A stretch of DNA of 64,000 nt from Paenibacillus amylolyticus (GCF_003719335.1 NZ_RIAS01000004.1:372001-436000); one strand, 5' to 3'. Shown: positions 54,622 to 63,923, numbered from the stretch's first letter. Translations and numbers: made by a program. The notes: generated by a model from the letters alone, not told the origin.

Positions 54622-55899
54622 CTACGTCATCTTTCTTTCATCCGATATCTGCTTCCGCATGATGGCTTGAACGGCAATGGCTGCCGCGATCAGAACAAGA
54701 TTAAAGACAAATACAGCATACAGAGACAAGGTCTCCATCAGAAGTGCTGCGAGTAGGGGAGATGCAATAGAGCCGATCTCGGCTGACGAGACAATTTTAC
54801 CAATGACTCCGCTTCGATTCGCTTCAGGAGTGTGATCCCCGACATGCGCAAAAAAGGAATCCATGTAACAAGCTCCGCCAATGCCACCGATGAACATGCC
54901 AATGTACACCCAGAGGTGGACAGATGTACTTAGAAAAACAACGACTTCAACGCCGATCAGGAACATGCCCAGCATGCACAGCAGGAGCCGATCACCCAAG
55001 CGGTCGGAGAGAAAACCGACAAAAGGGGCAGCCGCAAGGGTAGAGATTCCGGCTACGGTAAAGGCCAGACTGGCAGAGAAGGTATCCCATTGCATGATCT
55101 GTATTGCATAAAGTGCAAAATACGTCAGGAAAACGGCATAGGCACTCATCTCCAGGACATGCACCGTTATGTATCCTGTAAGCGGGACAGGAATAGGACC
55201 TGTGCCACGGCTTGGGCGAGACTGTGTATTATTGGAGGCATACTCCTGAGCAATCTTTTCTTGACGTGAAGTTTGATCTGCAGGAGCCGAAGAGAGGATT
55301 TCACTATCCTTCATCTCTAAAATGGGTGTTGAGCCAGATGATCTATACGTTGTTTTGTTTTGCATACCCATAACAATAACCATGGCGATCAGACAACAGC
55401 ATGCAACCAGCCAGAACGGAACGGACAGCGGTACGTGGAGCGCAAGCCAGCCACTGATGACCGGTCCCAGAATCATTCCCCCACCCTCGCTACTGCTGAT
55501 ATATCCGTTGTATAGTCCCCGGTTATCCATATTTCCCCCGTCACTGATGATGGAGCGCACGATGACGGTCAGCCCGGTTGAAGCCATTCCTTGCAATAAC
55601 CGCAACACACCGAGGAACAGGGGCGTAGAGGCAATGGCAAAACCAGCTGTACATGTGGCAAGCATAAGTAGCATAAGGACCAGAGACATTTTGACCCCTG
55701 CCCGGCGATAGAGCGCAGAGGCAGGCAGCCCGCCGGCTACTTTACCTAAATAGAACATTCCGAAAATTAAACCCATCTCCCAGCCGGATAGGCCAAGTTG
55801 GTCGATATATATCGGAAAGAGGGGCAGAATCATAAATCCCCCCATCTGGCTAAGAAAACAGACACTCATTAAAAGGGGTAGATTACGGCGCATCTCCAT
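54622..55899 (-). CDS. MFS transporter (multidrug-efflux type)
   Basis: This 425-residue protein has about 12 membrane helices with a central loop of some 50 hydrophilic residues (about 190-240). Conserved MFS loop motifs are FYLGKVAGGLPASALYRRAG (motif A variant) and PFVGFLSDRLGDRLLL in the second half. It resembles drug:proton antiporters. The start at 55899 is preceded by GTGAGGAAG; the frame is open to 55947 without a site. The exported compound is unknown. Confidence 0.88.
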   Translation of the reverse strand: MEMRRNLPLLMSVCFLSQMGGFMILPLFPIYIDQLGLSGWEMGLIFGMFYLGKVAGGLPASALYRRAGVKMSLVLMLLMLATCTAGFAIASTPLFLGVLRLLQGMASTGLTVIVRSIISDGGNMDNRGLYNGYISSSEGGGMILGPVISGWLALHVPLSVPFWLVACCCLIAMVIVMGMQNKTTYRSSGSTPILEMKDSEILSSAPADQTSRQEKIAQEYASNNTQSRPSRGTGPIPVPLTGYITVHVLEMSAYAVFLTYFALYAIQIMQWDTFSASLAFTVAGISTLAAAPFVGFLSDRLGDRLLLCMLGMFLIGVEVVVFLSTSVHLWVYIGMFIGGIGGACYMDSFFAHVGDHTPEANRSGVIGKIVSSAEIGSIASPLLAALLMETLSLYAVFVFNLVLIAAAIAVQAIMRKQISDERKMT

Positions 55900-55985
55900 G
55901 GTCTTCCTCACCTCAACTCCATGATATGGAGTCCCGGCGTTATTCATTCTTTACTGAATCACTTCGAAAAATCAAAGTAACTCAA

Positions 55986-56022
55986 AAAGGAACGTAGCAG
56001 ATGTCACTGCTACGTTTTCTTG
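55986..56022. terminator. Bidirectional terminator near the His-rich peptide genes
   Basis: AACGTAGCAG (55991-56000) and CTGCTACGTT (56007-56016) form a 10-bp stem with a 6-nt loop; T-rich sequence follows on both strands. On the minus strand it would end the transcript of the His-rich peptide genes. Confidence 0.8.
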
Positions 56023-56076
56023 TGAGAATTATACTGCGTAATTTAGATCAATGCGGAGCAATAGCCATATGTGCAA

Positions 56077-56271
56077 TCAGTGATGATGGTGAGGATGTTT
56101 ATTTTCATGGTCAGGTACAACAACGTTAACAACCGTTTTTTGAATATGGGTTGAGTGGTTCGTGTTTTCTGCGTTATTTTTGGACTTGTTCTTCGCGCGG
56201 TTTTTAGAAACCAGTTTGCTTTTGTTCGCAGCTTTGCTTTTTGGAGAAAGTGGAGAGAAGAAGTTAGTCAT
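56077..56271 (-). CDS. Small basic protein with His tail, copy 1
   Basis: This 64-residue protein has a Ser/Lys/Asn-rich basic N-terminal half (FSPLSPKSKAANKSKLVSKN), a short hydrophobic stretch (TVVNVVVPDH) and a tail HPHHHH. It is a paralogue of the next gene: both share SPLSPKSKAANKSKLVSKNR, RAKNKS, NNA, HIQ-TVVNV, and even AAGGAGG with 8 nt to the ATG. No signal peptide or known domain. The basic, low-complexity composition recalls small spore or DNA-associated proteins and the tail suggests zinc, nickel or copper binding; both are inference. Confidence 0.75.
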   Translation of the reverse strand: MTNFFSPLSPKSKAANKSKLVSKNRAKNKSKNNAENTNHSTHIQKTVVNVVVPDHENKHPHHHH

Positions 56272-56365
56272 AAGGAATGCCTCCTTGATTAATGCATGAT
56301 CTGCATCATCTATTTTTTGAATCTATCAACTCGTATGGGCGAGCCAACATATTGAAATAGATAGA

Positions 56366-56605
56366 TTAGCAGTAAGGATTGCAGTGATGGTGATGATGAG
56401 AGTGTGGATGATGATGGTGATGGTGTGTATCTTTCTCTTTAGATTCTGGCAGAATGACGTTAACGACGGTTTCTTGGATATGCTGTGCCTTGCTTGTGTT
56501 GCCTGCATTGTTTCTTGATTTGTTTTTCGCGCGGTTTTTGGACACCAGCTTGCTTTTGTTTGCAGCTTTACTCTTTGGAGAGAGTGGGGACAAGTTGTTA
56601 GCCAT
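56366..56605 (-). CDS. Small basic protein with His tail, copy 2
   Basis: This 79-residue paralogue of the adjacent small protein differs mainly in a longer tail: HHHHHHPHSHHHHHCNPYC, with 12 His and two Cys in its last 19 residues. The shared first 35 residues (starting MANNLSPLSPKSKAANK) are almost identical to copy 1, while the middle (NTSKAQHIQETVVNVILPES) is less so. AAGGAGG lies 8 nt before the ATG. It is 94 bp upstream of copy 1 on the same strand. The tail strongly suggests metal binding; no homologue is recognised. Confidence 0.77.
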   Translation of the reverse strand: MANNLSPLSPKSKAANKSKLVSKNRAKNKSRNNAGNTSKAQHIQETVVNVILPESKEKDTHHHHHHPHSHHHHHCNPYC

Positions 56606-56783
56606 GAAGAATACCTCCTTGTAATGGATATACGTTATACTATTCCGAATCTATTAATTCGTTTGTATAGAAGACTAATTATTAAGAAAATAGATTTATT
56701 GCCATAATATTAAAATCTGTAACGTACGAGCGTGACCTTTCAAAACAAAAGAAAATGGGGTAAATTATTCATATTCGAGATAT

Positions 56784-56807
56784 GACTTAATTAAAGTCGT
56801 GTATAAT
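56784..56807 (+). promoter_or_regulatory. potA promoter -10 and palindrome
   Basis: TATAAT (56802-56807) is a consensus -10, 50 bp before the potA start, but the -35 region is poor. GACTT-AATTA-AAGTC (56784-56798) is a perfect 5-5-5 palindrome in the spacer, a likely operator. No regulator gene precedes potA here. The gap 56606-56856 has nothing else. Confidence 0.45.
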
Positions 56808-56856
56808 AGGTAAGGTTTCTTAGGATAAACCCAAGGATAAGGGGGCGACGTGAAGC

Positions 56857-57966
56857 ATGTCAGAACAACAACCGATCATTCGGTTCGAGCGGGTGACACA
56901 GCAATACGACCAGGATGAGGCTGTATTGAAAGCTGTCAGCTTTGAGATTGAACGCGGGAAATTTTATACGCTTCTCGGTCCGTCCGGTTGCGGTAAAACA
57001 ACGATATTGCGGCTGATCGCCGGCTTTGCGGAGCCGACGGAGGGCAGCATTTATTTTAACGGGGCATTGATTAATAAGGTGCCTGCGCATCAGCGTCAGG
57101 TGAATACGGTATTTCAGGATTATGCGTTATTTCCACATTTGAATGTATTTGAGAACGTAGCCTTTGGCCTGCGGATTAAAAAAATGAAAACATCCGAGAT
57201 TCGCAGCAAAGTGCTCGAAGCTCTCAAGTTTGTCAATTTGTCCGGCTATGAGAACCGGGAGATTGGCGAGATGTCCGGCGGACAGCGCCAGCGTGTGGCG
57301 ATCGCCCGCGCGATTGTGAACGAGCCGGAAATTTTGCTGCTGGACGAGCCTTTGTCAGCGCTCGACCTGAAACTTCGTACGGAGATGCAGTACGAGCTGC
57401 GAGAGCTGCAGCAGCGGCTGGGCATCACGTTTATTTTTGTCACGCATGACCAGGAAGAAGCACTCGCCATGTCTGATGAAATCTTTGTCCTGAACGGCGG
57501 TGTCATTCAGCAGAGCGGCACGCCTAATGATATTTATGATGAGCCGATTAACCGCTTTGTCGCGGACTTTATTGGAGAGTCGAATATCGTGGCAGGCAGG
57601 ATGAAACAGGACTTTGTCGTTGAGTTTGCAGGTGCACAGTATGAATGTGTCGACCAGGGGTTGCAACCGGATGAGCCTGTTGAGATTGTTATCCGCCCAG
57701 AGGATTTCGAGATCACAACCGAGGAGCAAGGCAAACTCAAGGTGAAGGTGGACTCGCAGCTGTTCCGCGGCGTGCATTACGAAATCTCGACCTACGATGA
57801 CGCAGGTAACGAATGGCTGATTCATTCCACGAAGAAAGCGGTCGTGGGATCGCGCATCGGGCTTTATTTTGATCCGGAAGCCATTCATGTCATGCGTTTC
57901 AACGAAACCGAGGAAGAGTTCGACAGACGACTCGAAGCTTATCAAGAGGCCGCTCATGCAGACTAA
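56857..57966 (+). CDS. potA: Spermidine/putrescine ABC transporter ATPase PotA
   Basis: This 369-residue ATPase powers polyamine import. Walker A is GPSGCGKTT (about residue 38), the signature is [15 protein letters not shown], Walker [12 protein letters not shown], and the switch His is in [17 protein letters not shown]. The C-terminal TOBE regulatory domain (about 240-369, [12 protein letters not shown]) is present. It heads the potABCD operon; AAGGGGGCGACGTGAAGC lies before the ATG. Its stop overlaps the start of potB. Confidence 0.96.
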   Translation: MSEQQPIIRFERVTQQYDQDEAVLKAVSFEIERGKFYTLLGPSGCGKTTILRLIAGFAEPTEGSIYFNGALINKVPAHQRQVNTVFQDYALFPHLNVFENVAFGLRIKKMKTSEIRSKVLEALKFVNLSGYENREIGEMSGGQRQRVAIARAIVNEPEILLLDEPLSALDLKLRTEMQYELRELQQRLGITFIFVTHDQEEALAMSDEIFVLNGGVIQQSGTPNDIYDEPINRFVADFIGESNIVAGRMKQDFVVEFAGAQYECVDQGLQPDEPVEIVIRPEDFEITTEEQGKLKVKVDSQLFRGVHYEISTYDDAGNEWLIHSTKKAVVGSRIGLYFDPEAIHVMRFNETEEEFDRRLEAYQEAAHAD

Positions 57967-58789
57967 AGCCAGCACGCGCAATGCGTATCTGATTCCATAT
58001 GTGTTATGGATGGTGTTGTTCGTTGTAGCGCCGGTGCTGCTGGTTATCTATTATTCGTTCTTTGATGTGGAGGGTAACTTCACACTGGGCAACTACGCAC
58101 GGTTCTTTACGCCGGTGTATATGCAGATGACGCTCAGTTCGTTCTGGTACGCGTTTCTGATTACAGCGTTCTCGTTGCTTATCTCGTATCCAACGGCGTA
58201 CATGCTGACCCGTACGAAGCATAAGCAACTGTGGTTACTGCTGATCATTTTACCGAGCTGGATCAATCTGTTGTTAAAAGCGTACGCCTTTATCGGCCTG
58301 TTCGGCACATACGGTCTGACCAACTCCCTGCTGGAAGTGGTGGGCATTGGCACACAGCAGATTTTGTTCACCGATTTCAGCTTTATCTTTGTTTCGGTGT
58401 ACATCTTCATTCCGTTTATGATTCTGCCAATCTTTAACGCGCTGGAAGAGATGAATCCGTCCCTGATCTATGCTGCACGGGATCTGGGCGCTTCATCCTG
58501 GCTGACGTTCCGCCGCGTGATCTTTCCGCTGACGATCAGCGGGGTGAAATCAGGCTGTCAGGCCGTATTTATCCCGGCGCTGTCCCTGTTTATGATTACC
58601 CGCCTCATTGCGGGGAACCGTGTTATTACGCTGGGTACAGCGATTGAGCAACATTTTCTCGTTACCCAGGACTGGGGCATGGGTTCGACGATTGCCGTCT
58701 TTTTGATTATCGCGATGGCGGTCATTATGTTTCTAACCGGATCAGGCAAGAAGGAGGTGCGAAATGGGAAGAAACGGAAAGCTGTCTAA
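57956..58789 (+). CDS. potB: Spermidine/putrescine ABC transporter permease PotB
   Basis: This 277-residue permease has six predicted membrane helices and the EAA loop [21 protein letters not shown] that docks on PotA. The ATG at 57956 overlaps the potA stop by 11 bp; the frame is open far upstream inside potA, which is not coding. It ends 26 bp inside potC. Confidence 0.94.
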   Translation: MQTKASTRNAYLIPYVLWMVLFVVAPVLLVIYYSFFDVEGNFTLGNYARFFTPVYMQMTLSSFWYAFLITAFSLLISYPTAYMLTRTKHKQLWLLLIILPSWINLLLKAYAFIGLFGTYGLTNSLLEVVGIGTQQILFTDFSFIFVSVYIFIPFMILPIFNALEEMNPSLIYAARDLGASSWLTFRRVIFPLTISGVKSGCQAVFIPALSLFMITRLIAGNRVITLGTAIEQHFLVTQDWGMGSTIAVFLIIAMAVIMFLTGSGKKEVRNGKKRKAV

Positions 58790-59573
58790 CGTCTATCTGG
58801 CGGTTGTGTTCGCCATTTTGTACGCGCCGATTGCCTATTTGATCTTCTATTCATTCAATAGCGGTGGCCATATGCGTGGGTTCGAAGGCTTCACGCTGGA
58901 ATGGTACAGGGAAGTTTTTGCGGATACTCGGCTGCTGATTATTGTATTAAATACGTTTATTATTGCGCTGTTGTCCTCTGCGATTTCAACCATTCTGGGT
59001 GTGGCAGGTGCACTGGCGATTTATCATGTACGTCGCAAACGAACCAAAAACACACTGTTATCCCTAAACAACGTGCTGATTGTTAGTCCGGATGTCATTA
59101 TTGGTGCATCCTTCCTAATTCTGTTTACGATGATTGGCATCAAACTGGGCTTCACTTCGGTATTGCTGTCACATATCGCATTCAGTGTGCCGATTGTTGT
59201 GATTATGGTGCTCCCTAAGCTGCAGGAGATGAGCCCAACCTTGATGGATGCGGCTCGCGATCTGGGGGCAGGATCATGGCAAATTCTAACGCGCGTTGTG
59301 CTGCCTTACGTGAAACCCGGTATTTTCGCTGGATTTTTCATGGCTTTGACGTACTCACTCGACGACTTTGCCGTAACCTTCTTTGTGACAGGGAACGGAT
59401 ACTCTACACTTTCGGTGGAGATTTACTCCAGAGCAAGGCAGGGCGTATCGCTGTCGATTAATGCGTTGTCTACCCTGCTGTTCCTGCTTACGGTGTTGCT
59501 GGTGGTTGGATATTACTTCCTTAATCGCCGTGCAGCACGCATACCAGCGGGAGGAAAGGGGCTGCGTCCATGA
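58764..59573 (+). CDS. potC: Spermidine/putrescine ABC transporter permease PotC
   Basis: This 269-residue permease has six predicted helices and the EAA loop DLGAGSWQILTRVVLPYVKPG. SFNSGGHMRGFEGFTLEWYREVF near the N-terminus is typical of PotC. AAGGAGGTG precedes its ATG within the end of potB. Its last codon overlaps the potD start (ATGA). Confidence 0.95.
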   Translation: MGRNGKLSNVYLAVVFAILYAPIAYLIFYSFNSGGHMRGFEGFTLEWYREVFADTRLLIIVLNTFIIALLSSAISTILGVAGALAIYHVRRKRTKNTLLSLNNVLIVSPDVIIGASFLILFTMIGIKLGFTSVLLSHIAFSVPIVVIMVLPKLQEMSPTLMDAARDLGAGSWQILTRVVLPYVKPGIFAGFFMALTYSLDDFAVTFFVTGNGYSTLSVEIYSRARQGVSLSINALSTLLFLLTVLLVVGYYFLNRRAARIPAGGKGLRP

Positions 59574-60643
59574 AACAGCTGGTACGGACATTCGCGCTTG
59601 TGTTTGTGGCCGCATTCGCCCTGATGATTCTGGCTTCGTATCTGAACAAAAGCCAGGGATATTCCGGCGGAAACACGCTGACCATCTACAACTGGGGCGA
59701 TTATATTGACCCTGATCTTTTGAAGGAATTTGAAGAAGAGTCCGGCATGAAGGTCATCTATCAGACGTTTGATTCCAATGAGGCGATGCTGACCAAGATT
59801 GAACAGGGCGGCACAACGTTCGACGTGGCGATTCCTTCCGAATATGCGATTAGCAAAATGAAAGAAGAAAATCTGCTCGTTCCGATCGATCACAACAAGC
59901 TGCCCAACCTGAAAAACATCGATGCCCGGTTCCTGAACTTGAACTACGATCCAAACAACCAATTCTCCATCCCTTATTTCTGGGGAACGGTTGGTATCGT
60001 GTATAATCCGGAGCTGGTGGGTGGTCTGACATTTGACAGCTGGAATGACCTGTGGGACCCGCGTTTGAAAAATCAGATCCTGCTGCTCGATGGTGCTCGT
60101 GAAGTCATCGGTATGGGGCTGAATAGTCTGGGGTATTCACTTAATGATACGAACGAAGACCATCTCCAGGCTGCGCTCAAAAAACTCTCTACTCTGACTC
60201 CTAACGTAAGAGCCATCGTTGGGGACGAGATCAAAATGCTGCTTGCGAACGAAGAAGCCGCGGTTGGACTCGTATGGTCTGGGGATGCATCGGAGATTAT
60301 GGATCAGAATGACAAGCTGGATTACAAGGTACCGGAGGAAGGTTCAAATCTCTGGTTCGACAGTATGGTTATCCCGAAAACAGCTAAAAATGTGAACGGC
60401 GCGCACCAGTTTATCAACTTTATGCTGGACCCGGACCATGCTGCACGCAATGCCGAGTACGTGGGATACTCTACACCGAATGCGGAGGCACTTAAGCTGT
60501 TGCCAGAAGATATCTCGCAGGATGAACGCTTCTATCCGGACGAGACACTGACAAGCAAGCTGGAGGTCTATAACAATCTGGGCAAAAAAATGCTATCGCA
60601 TTATAACGACCTGTTTCTGGAGTTTAAAATGCATAGTAAATAA
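59570..60643 (+). CDS. potD: Spermidine/putrescine-binding protein PotD, membrane-anchored form
   Basis: This 357-residue binding protein has LTIYNWGDYIDPDLLKEFEEESG and the polyamine-site residues in FDVAIPSEYAISKM, NQFSIPYFWGTVGIVYN and GLVWSGDASEIM. Unlike most Gram-positive binding proteins it has no lipobox cysteine: the N-terminus (VRTFALVFVAAFALMILASY) is a hydrophobic segment that would serve as an uncleaved anchor or a signal-peptidase I substrate. It ends the operon, followed by a strong terminator. Confidence 0.94.
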   Translation: MKQLVRTFALVFVAAFALMILASYLNKSQGYSGGNTLTIYNWGDYIDPDLLKEFEEESGMKVIYQTFDSNEAMLTKIEQGGTTFDVAIPSEYAISKMKEENLLVPIDHNKLPNLKNIDARFLNLNYDPNNQFSIPYFWGTVGIVYNPELVGGLTFDSWNDLWDPRLKNQILLLDGAREVIGMGLNSLGYSLNDTNEDHLQAALKKLSTLTPNVRAIVGDEIKMLLANEEAAVGLVWSGDASEIMDQNDKLDYKVPEEGSNLWFDSMVIPKTAKNVNGAHQFINFMLDPDHAARNAEYVGYSTPNAEALKLLPEDISQDERFYPDETLTSKLEVYNNLGKKMLSHYNDLFLEFKMHSK

Positions 60644-60682
60644 TTGTCCTCCAGTCTACGCAAACTGCAACGAATACAACTC

Positions 60683-60722
60683 AAATATCCCCTGAGCCTA
60701 TTGGTGGCTTCAGGGGATATTT
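60683..60722 (+). terminator. Intrinsic terminator of the pot operon
   Basis: AAATATCCCCTGA (60683-60695) is perfectly repeated in inverse at 60710-60722, with inner GCC/GGC pairing. The rest of the gap to 60997 shows nothing recognised. Confidence 0.85.
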
Positions 60723-60997
60723 GACGTTGAGTGGATTCTAGGCTCTGAGGGAACGAAACGAAGAGCTTGGCATAGGGTATCGAACATAGCTTTGATCATA
60801 AGCCCGCTCTGGCAATTCTGGTTGCCGGGAACTTTATTTACACCCGTGCGTAATAAAGCCCATAACCCCGAATATGAAAGAGTATATCGGGATGGAGGGG
60901 ACGGAACGGGATGAATTGCAAAAGAATCTCTAACTGTGCAGATGTGATGATTGAATTCATGTTGTCTTACTAAAATGAAAAGGAAAGGAGGGGCGTG

Positions 60998-61702
60998 ATG
61001 TTAGGCATTACCGTGCTTATCCTATTATCTTGGCTCTTGCTTCGTTTCACGATCAAGCAACCGTTATCTGTGCTCGGATACCGTCCGGCAGGGTTGCGTT
61101 TGCGGCAATTTGCCATAGCTTTGCTGTTGGGTATCCTTGTTTCCTCAGCAGTTCATTGGACAGAATCTTTGGTTACCATGTCAAGCTGGAAGGGGAACGC
61201 TAACTATGTATGGGCTGATTTTTGGATAGCCAGTTGGTGGAACTTCAAATCCGTCTGGTTTGAGGAATTGCTTTTCCGTGGTGCATTGCTTGTGCTTATG
61301 ATTCACTGGTTAGGAGTACGATGGGGAGTCGTACTTTCTTCCATAGCGTTTGGGATGTATCACTGGTTCTCGGGCGGTGTGTTCGGAAACATCCCGGTTA
61401 TGCTCATTGTATTTACAACGACCTTTATCATGGGCTTGGTTTGGGCATATGCGTATGCCAAAACCGGTTCTATGGCTCTTGCAGCAGGCAGCCATCTGGG
61501 CTGGAACGAAGCATCATCCATCCTGTTCTCTGACGGTCCGAACGGTGAGCAGTTGTTCGTTCAAGTGACAGGCATAAGCTACATGCCACTTGCCGGAATA
61601 CCTTCACTGATTTTCTTTATAGCGTCAAACGCGGCCCTGCCTTTGATCCTTTTTTTCTGGATTAAATACAACTTAGCTACGCAATCAAAACCAAGCCAAT
61701 AG
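60998..61702 (+). CDS. CPBP-family intramembrane glutamic protease
   Basis: This 234-residue membrane protein has the CPBP (Abi/Rce1-like) motifs: VWFEELLFRGALL (EExxxR), AFGMYHWFSG (FxxxH) and SHLGWNEASS. Six or seven helices are predicted. Such proteins cleave within membranes or protect against self-produced bacteriocins. AAAGGAGG lies 6 nt before the ATG at 60998; the GTG at 60995 is an alternative. No bacteriocin gene is nearby. Confidence 0.88.
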   Translation: MLGITVLILLSWLLLRFTIKQPLSVLGYRPAGLRLRQFAIALLLGILVSSAVHWTESLVTMSSWKGNANYVWADFWIASWWNFKSVWFEELLFRGALLVLMIHWLGVRWGVVLSSIAFGMYHWFSGGVFGNIPVMLIVFTTTFIMGLVWAYAYAKTGSMALAAGSHLGWNEASSILFSDGPNGEQLFVQVTGISYMPLAGIPSLIFFIASNAALPLILFFWIKYNLATQSKPSQ

Positions 61703-61732
61703 ACAATGTCACATGAAACAAAGCCCCCATAA

Positions 61733-61775
61733 AAAACAAAAACCACCCCTGATCACCTATAGATCAGGGATGGCT
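61733..61775 (-). terminator. Intrinsic terminator of the leftward membrane-protein gene
   Basis: On the minus strand CCATCCCTGATC pairs with GATCAGGGGTGG, followed by TTTTTGTTTTTT. It may also act for the rightward protease gene. Confidence 0.8.
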
Positions 61776-61845
61776 ACTTTCCTTGCTTCTAAGCAATAGC
61801 ACCTTAGTGCGATATCAGATAATTAACAAGTCACACATTAACGGA

Positions 61846-61960
61846 GGGGACAGGACAAACGAAGGAAGCGAAGCGCTCGCCTTTACCACCAGATTTTCTC
61901 AAGTGATATAATACTCAAAAAAAATCTGGGGGTAACAGCGATCCGCAGTTGTTCTGTCCC
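61846..61960. repeat. Long imperfect palindrome of about 115 bp
   Basis: GGGACAGGACAAAC at the left matches the inverse of GTTGTTCTGTCCC at the right, and further in CTTTACCACCAGATTTT matches the inverse of AAAATCTGGGGGTAACAG. The centre is AT-rich. The structure is distinct in sequence from the TAACGATC repeats and lies between convergent genes. No second copy was seen in the window. Confidence 0.65.
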
Positions 61961-62007
61961 TGGAATGGCTCAGTGTAATCTAGCCCAATTCATCAGATAT
62001 CATGCCA

Positions 62008-62508
62008 CTACATATGCTTTTTGCGCCCCATAATGATATACGCCCCGCCCACAATCAACAGAATGGCCACAAACGGTTGAATGTAGCTCACACTGCTCAG
62101 TACTGAACCGATCGACATGACAGTGAAGAACAACAGGGAAAGGACCGTCAAAATATTAATCGGAATCAGCAACCATTTATTTTTGCCGCCAAACCAGTAG
62201 AGTTCAAACAAACCAACCGCTGGTGCCAGAATGAAGCCAGGCCACATCGTGCCCCAGTTACCAAACAGCATCGCGATCTGGCATACAATACCCACGGTCA
62301 GCAGCACGCCGCCTGGAACGAGCAATCCAACACCACGGCCAATCATGGAGAAGTATAGCCAGTGGAAGAACAGTCCAAGCGGAATCACAAATAACGTAGG
62401 CCAGAAAGTACCAAAGATTGTGCCTGGGCCCATTGTGCCGCCTTGATTCAGAATCAGGTACACACCGAGTAAAATCAGGACGGGTGCAAGAATCGTACGT
62501 TTAGCCAT
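62008..62508 (-). CDS. LiaI/LiaF-like multi-helix membrane protein
   Basis: This 166-residue protein has three helical hairpins. The first (ILAPVLILLGVYLILNQGG, then GTFWPTLFVIPLGLFF) is of the DUF5668/LiaI-LiaF transmembrane type, often linked to cell-envelope stress systems. AGGAGAGAAATT lies before the ATG. An 8-2-8 palindrome is found 120 bp upstream of the start. No two-component genes are adjacent. Confidence 0.72.
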   Translation of the reverse strand: MAKRTILAPVLILLGVYLILNQGGTMGPGTIFGTFWPTLFVIPLGLFFHWLYFSMIGRGVGLLVPGGVLLTVGIVCQIAMLFGNWGTMWPGFILAPAVGLFELYWFGGKNKWLLIPINILTVLSLLFFTVMSIGSVLSSVSYIQPFVAILLIVGGAYIIMGRKKHM

Positions 62509-62628
62509 AATTTCTCTCCTTTTTGATTGTGGAATCTTTCATCCGTACAATATGTATAATCACTTTCGTTATACACAGCATACCACGAACTGGAAAAGGG
62601 GAACCTCCGTCTTTGGCGTTAAACTTAT

Positions 62629-62646
62629 CCTAGACTAAAGTCTAGG
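62629..62646. promoter_or_regulatory. Perfect 8-2-8 palindrome upstream of the LiaI/LiaF-like gene
   Basis: CCTAGACTAAAGTCTAGG has two perfect 8-bp arms and a 2-bp centre. It lies between the end of the AraC gene and the start of the membrane-protein gene, so it probably controls the latter. Symmetry of this sort suits a dimeric response regulator. Confidence 0.55.
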
Positions 62647-62753
62647 TATGGGGTTACGATCCTATCCCTGCCGAGTCGATCACAATTACAATTGGTGCAC
62701 CTCGCATAATGACAATGGGTGGTTGCATCAGATGTTTATGACCTGGCTGGTAT

Positions 62754-63788
62754 TTACGGCTGTGCTTTCGCCAGATTAGCCCGGTATTGCCCTGGGGTCT
62801 GTCCCGTCCACTTTTTGAACGCATTCTGAAAGGCACTTTGTTCTGAAAAATGCAGGGCATAGGCGATATCGCCGAAAGCATAGTTGCCTCTTTGTAAATA
62901 ACGTTGCGCCATTTCCTTCCGTACCTGAACAGAGATTTCGTTAAACGTTGTACCTTCTTCACGCAATCTGCTCTGTAGTGTGCGAATGCTCACGCCGAGA
63001 TGTGCTGCCGTGTGTTGTAATGTGGGGAAGAAGGAAGGCAGACTCTCTGTGATCCAACGGCTTACTTTGCTGGAGAAGGGCTGAGAGGCATACAAGTCTG
63101 CTTGGGTCTCCTCCGCCATCTTCTCGAAAACCTTCAACATCCTGGCATCCGAATATAAAACGGGCAGCGTCAGAACCTCTTTGGATAGACGCAAGAGGGT
63201 TTGGGCAGTACCAAACTCGGGAGTGACCCCAAAAAAGTTCACGTAAACAGACAGATCACCTGCCCCGTCAGGAGCTTCGTGACGAAATTGGACTGCTCGG
63301 ACCACGGCCTGGCGATTCGCCAACTTGTTGATCAGATGTAATACCGAAACAGTCATATCCTCTACGCAATGGCGAGACATGGGGAGTTCCTCATTTTGCA
63401 CAGACAACTGAATGATCACATCCGGCCCGCTAACTTCCCACTCTAGTTGAAATCCACTATACAAAATATCGTTATACCGCTGGTACGCGCTAAGTGCATC
63501 ACCAATCGTTTTGGAGTGCATCATGACATATCCGGGCAAGCTTAAATCTGCAAAATCCAGCCGCACGCCCTGGTGTAATCCAAAATACAGATCATTCGCA
63601 TAATCAGCAGCACGTTGCATAATCCGTTCCAATTCAGTGACGGGCAACCGGGCATCCGGGTTCTCCATGATGGAGGGATCCAGATCGATGTCTTTGAAAA
63701 AGGATTCCGAGTCAAAACCTTTGTGTACCAGCGTTTTCAAAATAGGATATACCATGGATATCGGGACACTTTGGTTAAGATCTTTCAT
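62754..63788 (-). CDS. AraC-family regulator with arabinose-binding-domain-like N-terminus
   Basis: This 344-residue regulator has an N-terminal domain of the OruR/PF12625 type (about 15-190: LPVTELERIMQRAADYANDLYFGLHQG, LPGYVMMHSKTIGDALSAYQRY) and a C-terminal double helix-turn-helix (HTAAHLGVSIRTLQSRLREEGTTF; IAYALHFSEQSAFQNAFKKWTGQTPGQYR, shown in parts). The ATG at 63788 is set by AGGAGG with a 4-nt spacer. It is divergent from a quinone-reductase-like gene at the right edge, a likely target. Confidence 0.9.
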   Translation of the reverse strand: MKDLNQSVPISMVYPILKTLVHKGFDSESFFKDIDLDPSIMENPDARLPVTELERIMQRAADYANDLYFGLHQGVRLDFADLSLPGYVMMHSKTIGDALSAYQRYNDILYSGFQLEWEVSGPDVIIQLSVQNEELPMSRHCVEDMTVSVLHLINKLANRQAVVRAVQFRHEAPDGAGDLSVYVNFFGVTPEFGTAQTLLRLSKEVLTLPVLYSDARMLKVFEKMAEETQADLYASQPFSSKVSRWITESLPSFFPTLQHTAAHLGVSIRTLQSRLREEGTTFNEISVQVRKEMAQRYLQRGNYAFGDIAYALHFSEQSAFQNAFKKWTGQTPGQYRANLAKAQP

Positions 63789-63923
63789 AAGTCCTCCTGT
63801 TTGCACGAATCCGCAATGATTTGGCGTCGTTGATCATTTTTTTATCTCTTCCTTCACTTTATGCTTGTGATATGTTCGTTTCATCGGTCTTCATGAACCA
63901 TATTATACAGGAGGAATATACGT

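Noticed and set aside
57869..57955. Longer N-terminus of PotB overlapping potA
   Set aside because: The extra residues are hydrophilic and out of keeping with the family; the ATG at 57956 gives the normal PotB start.
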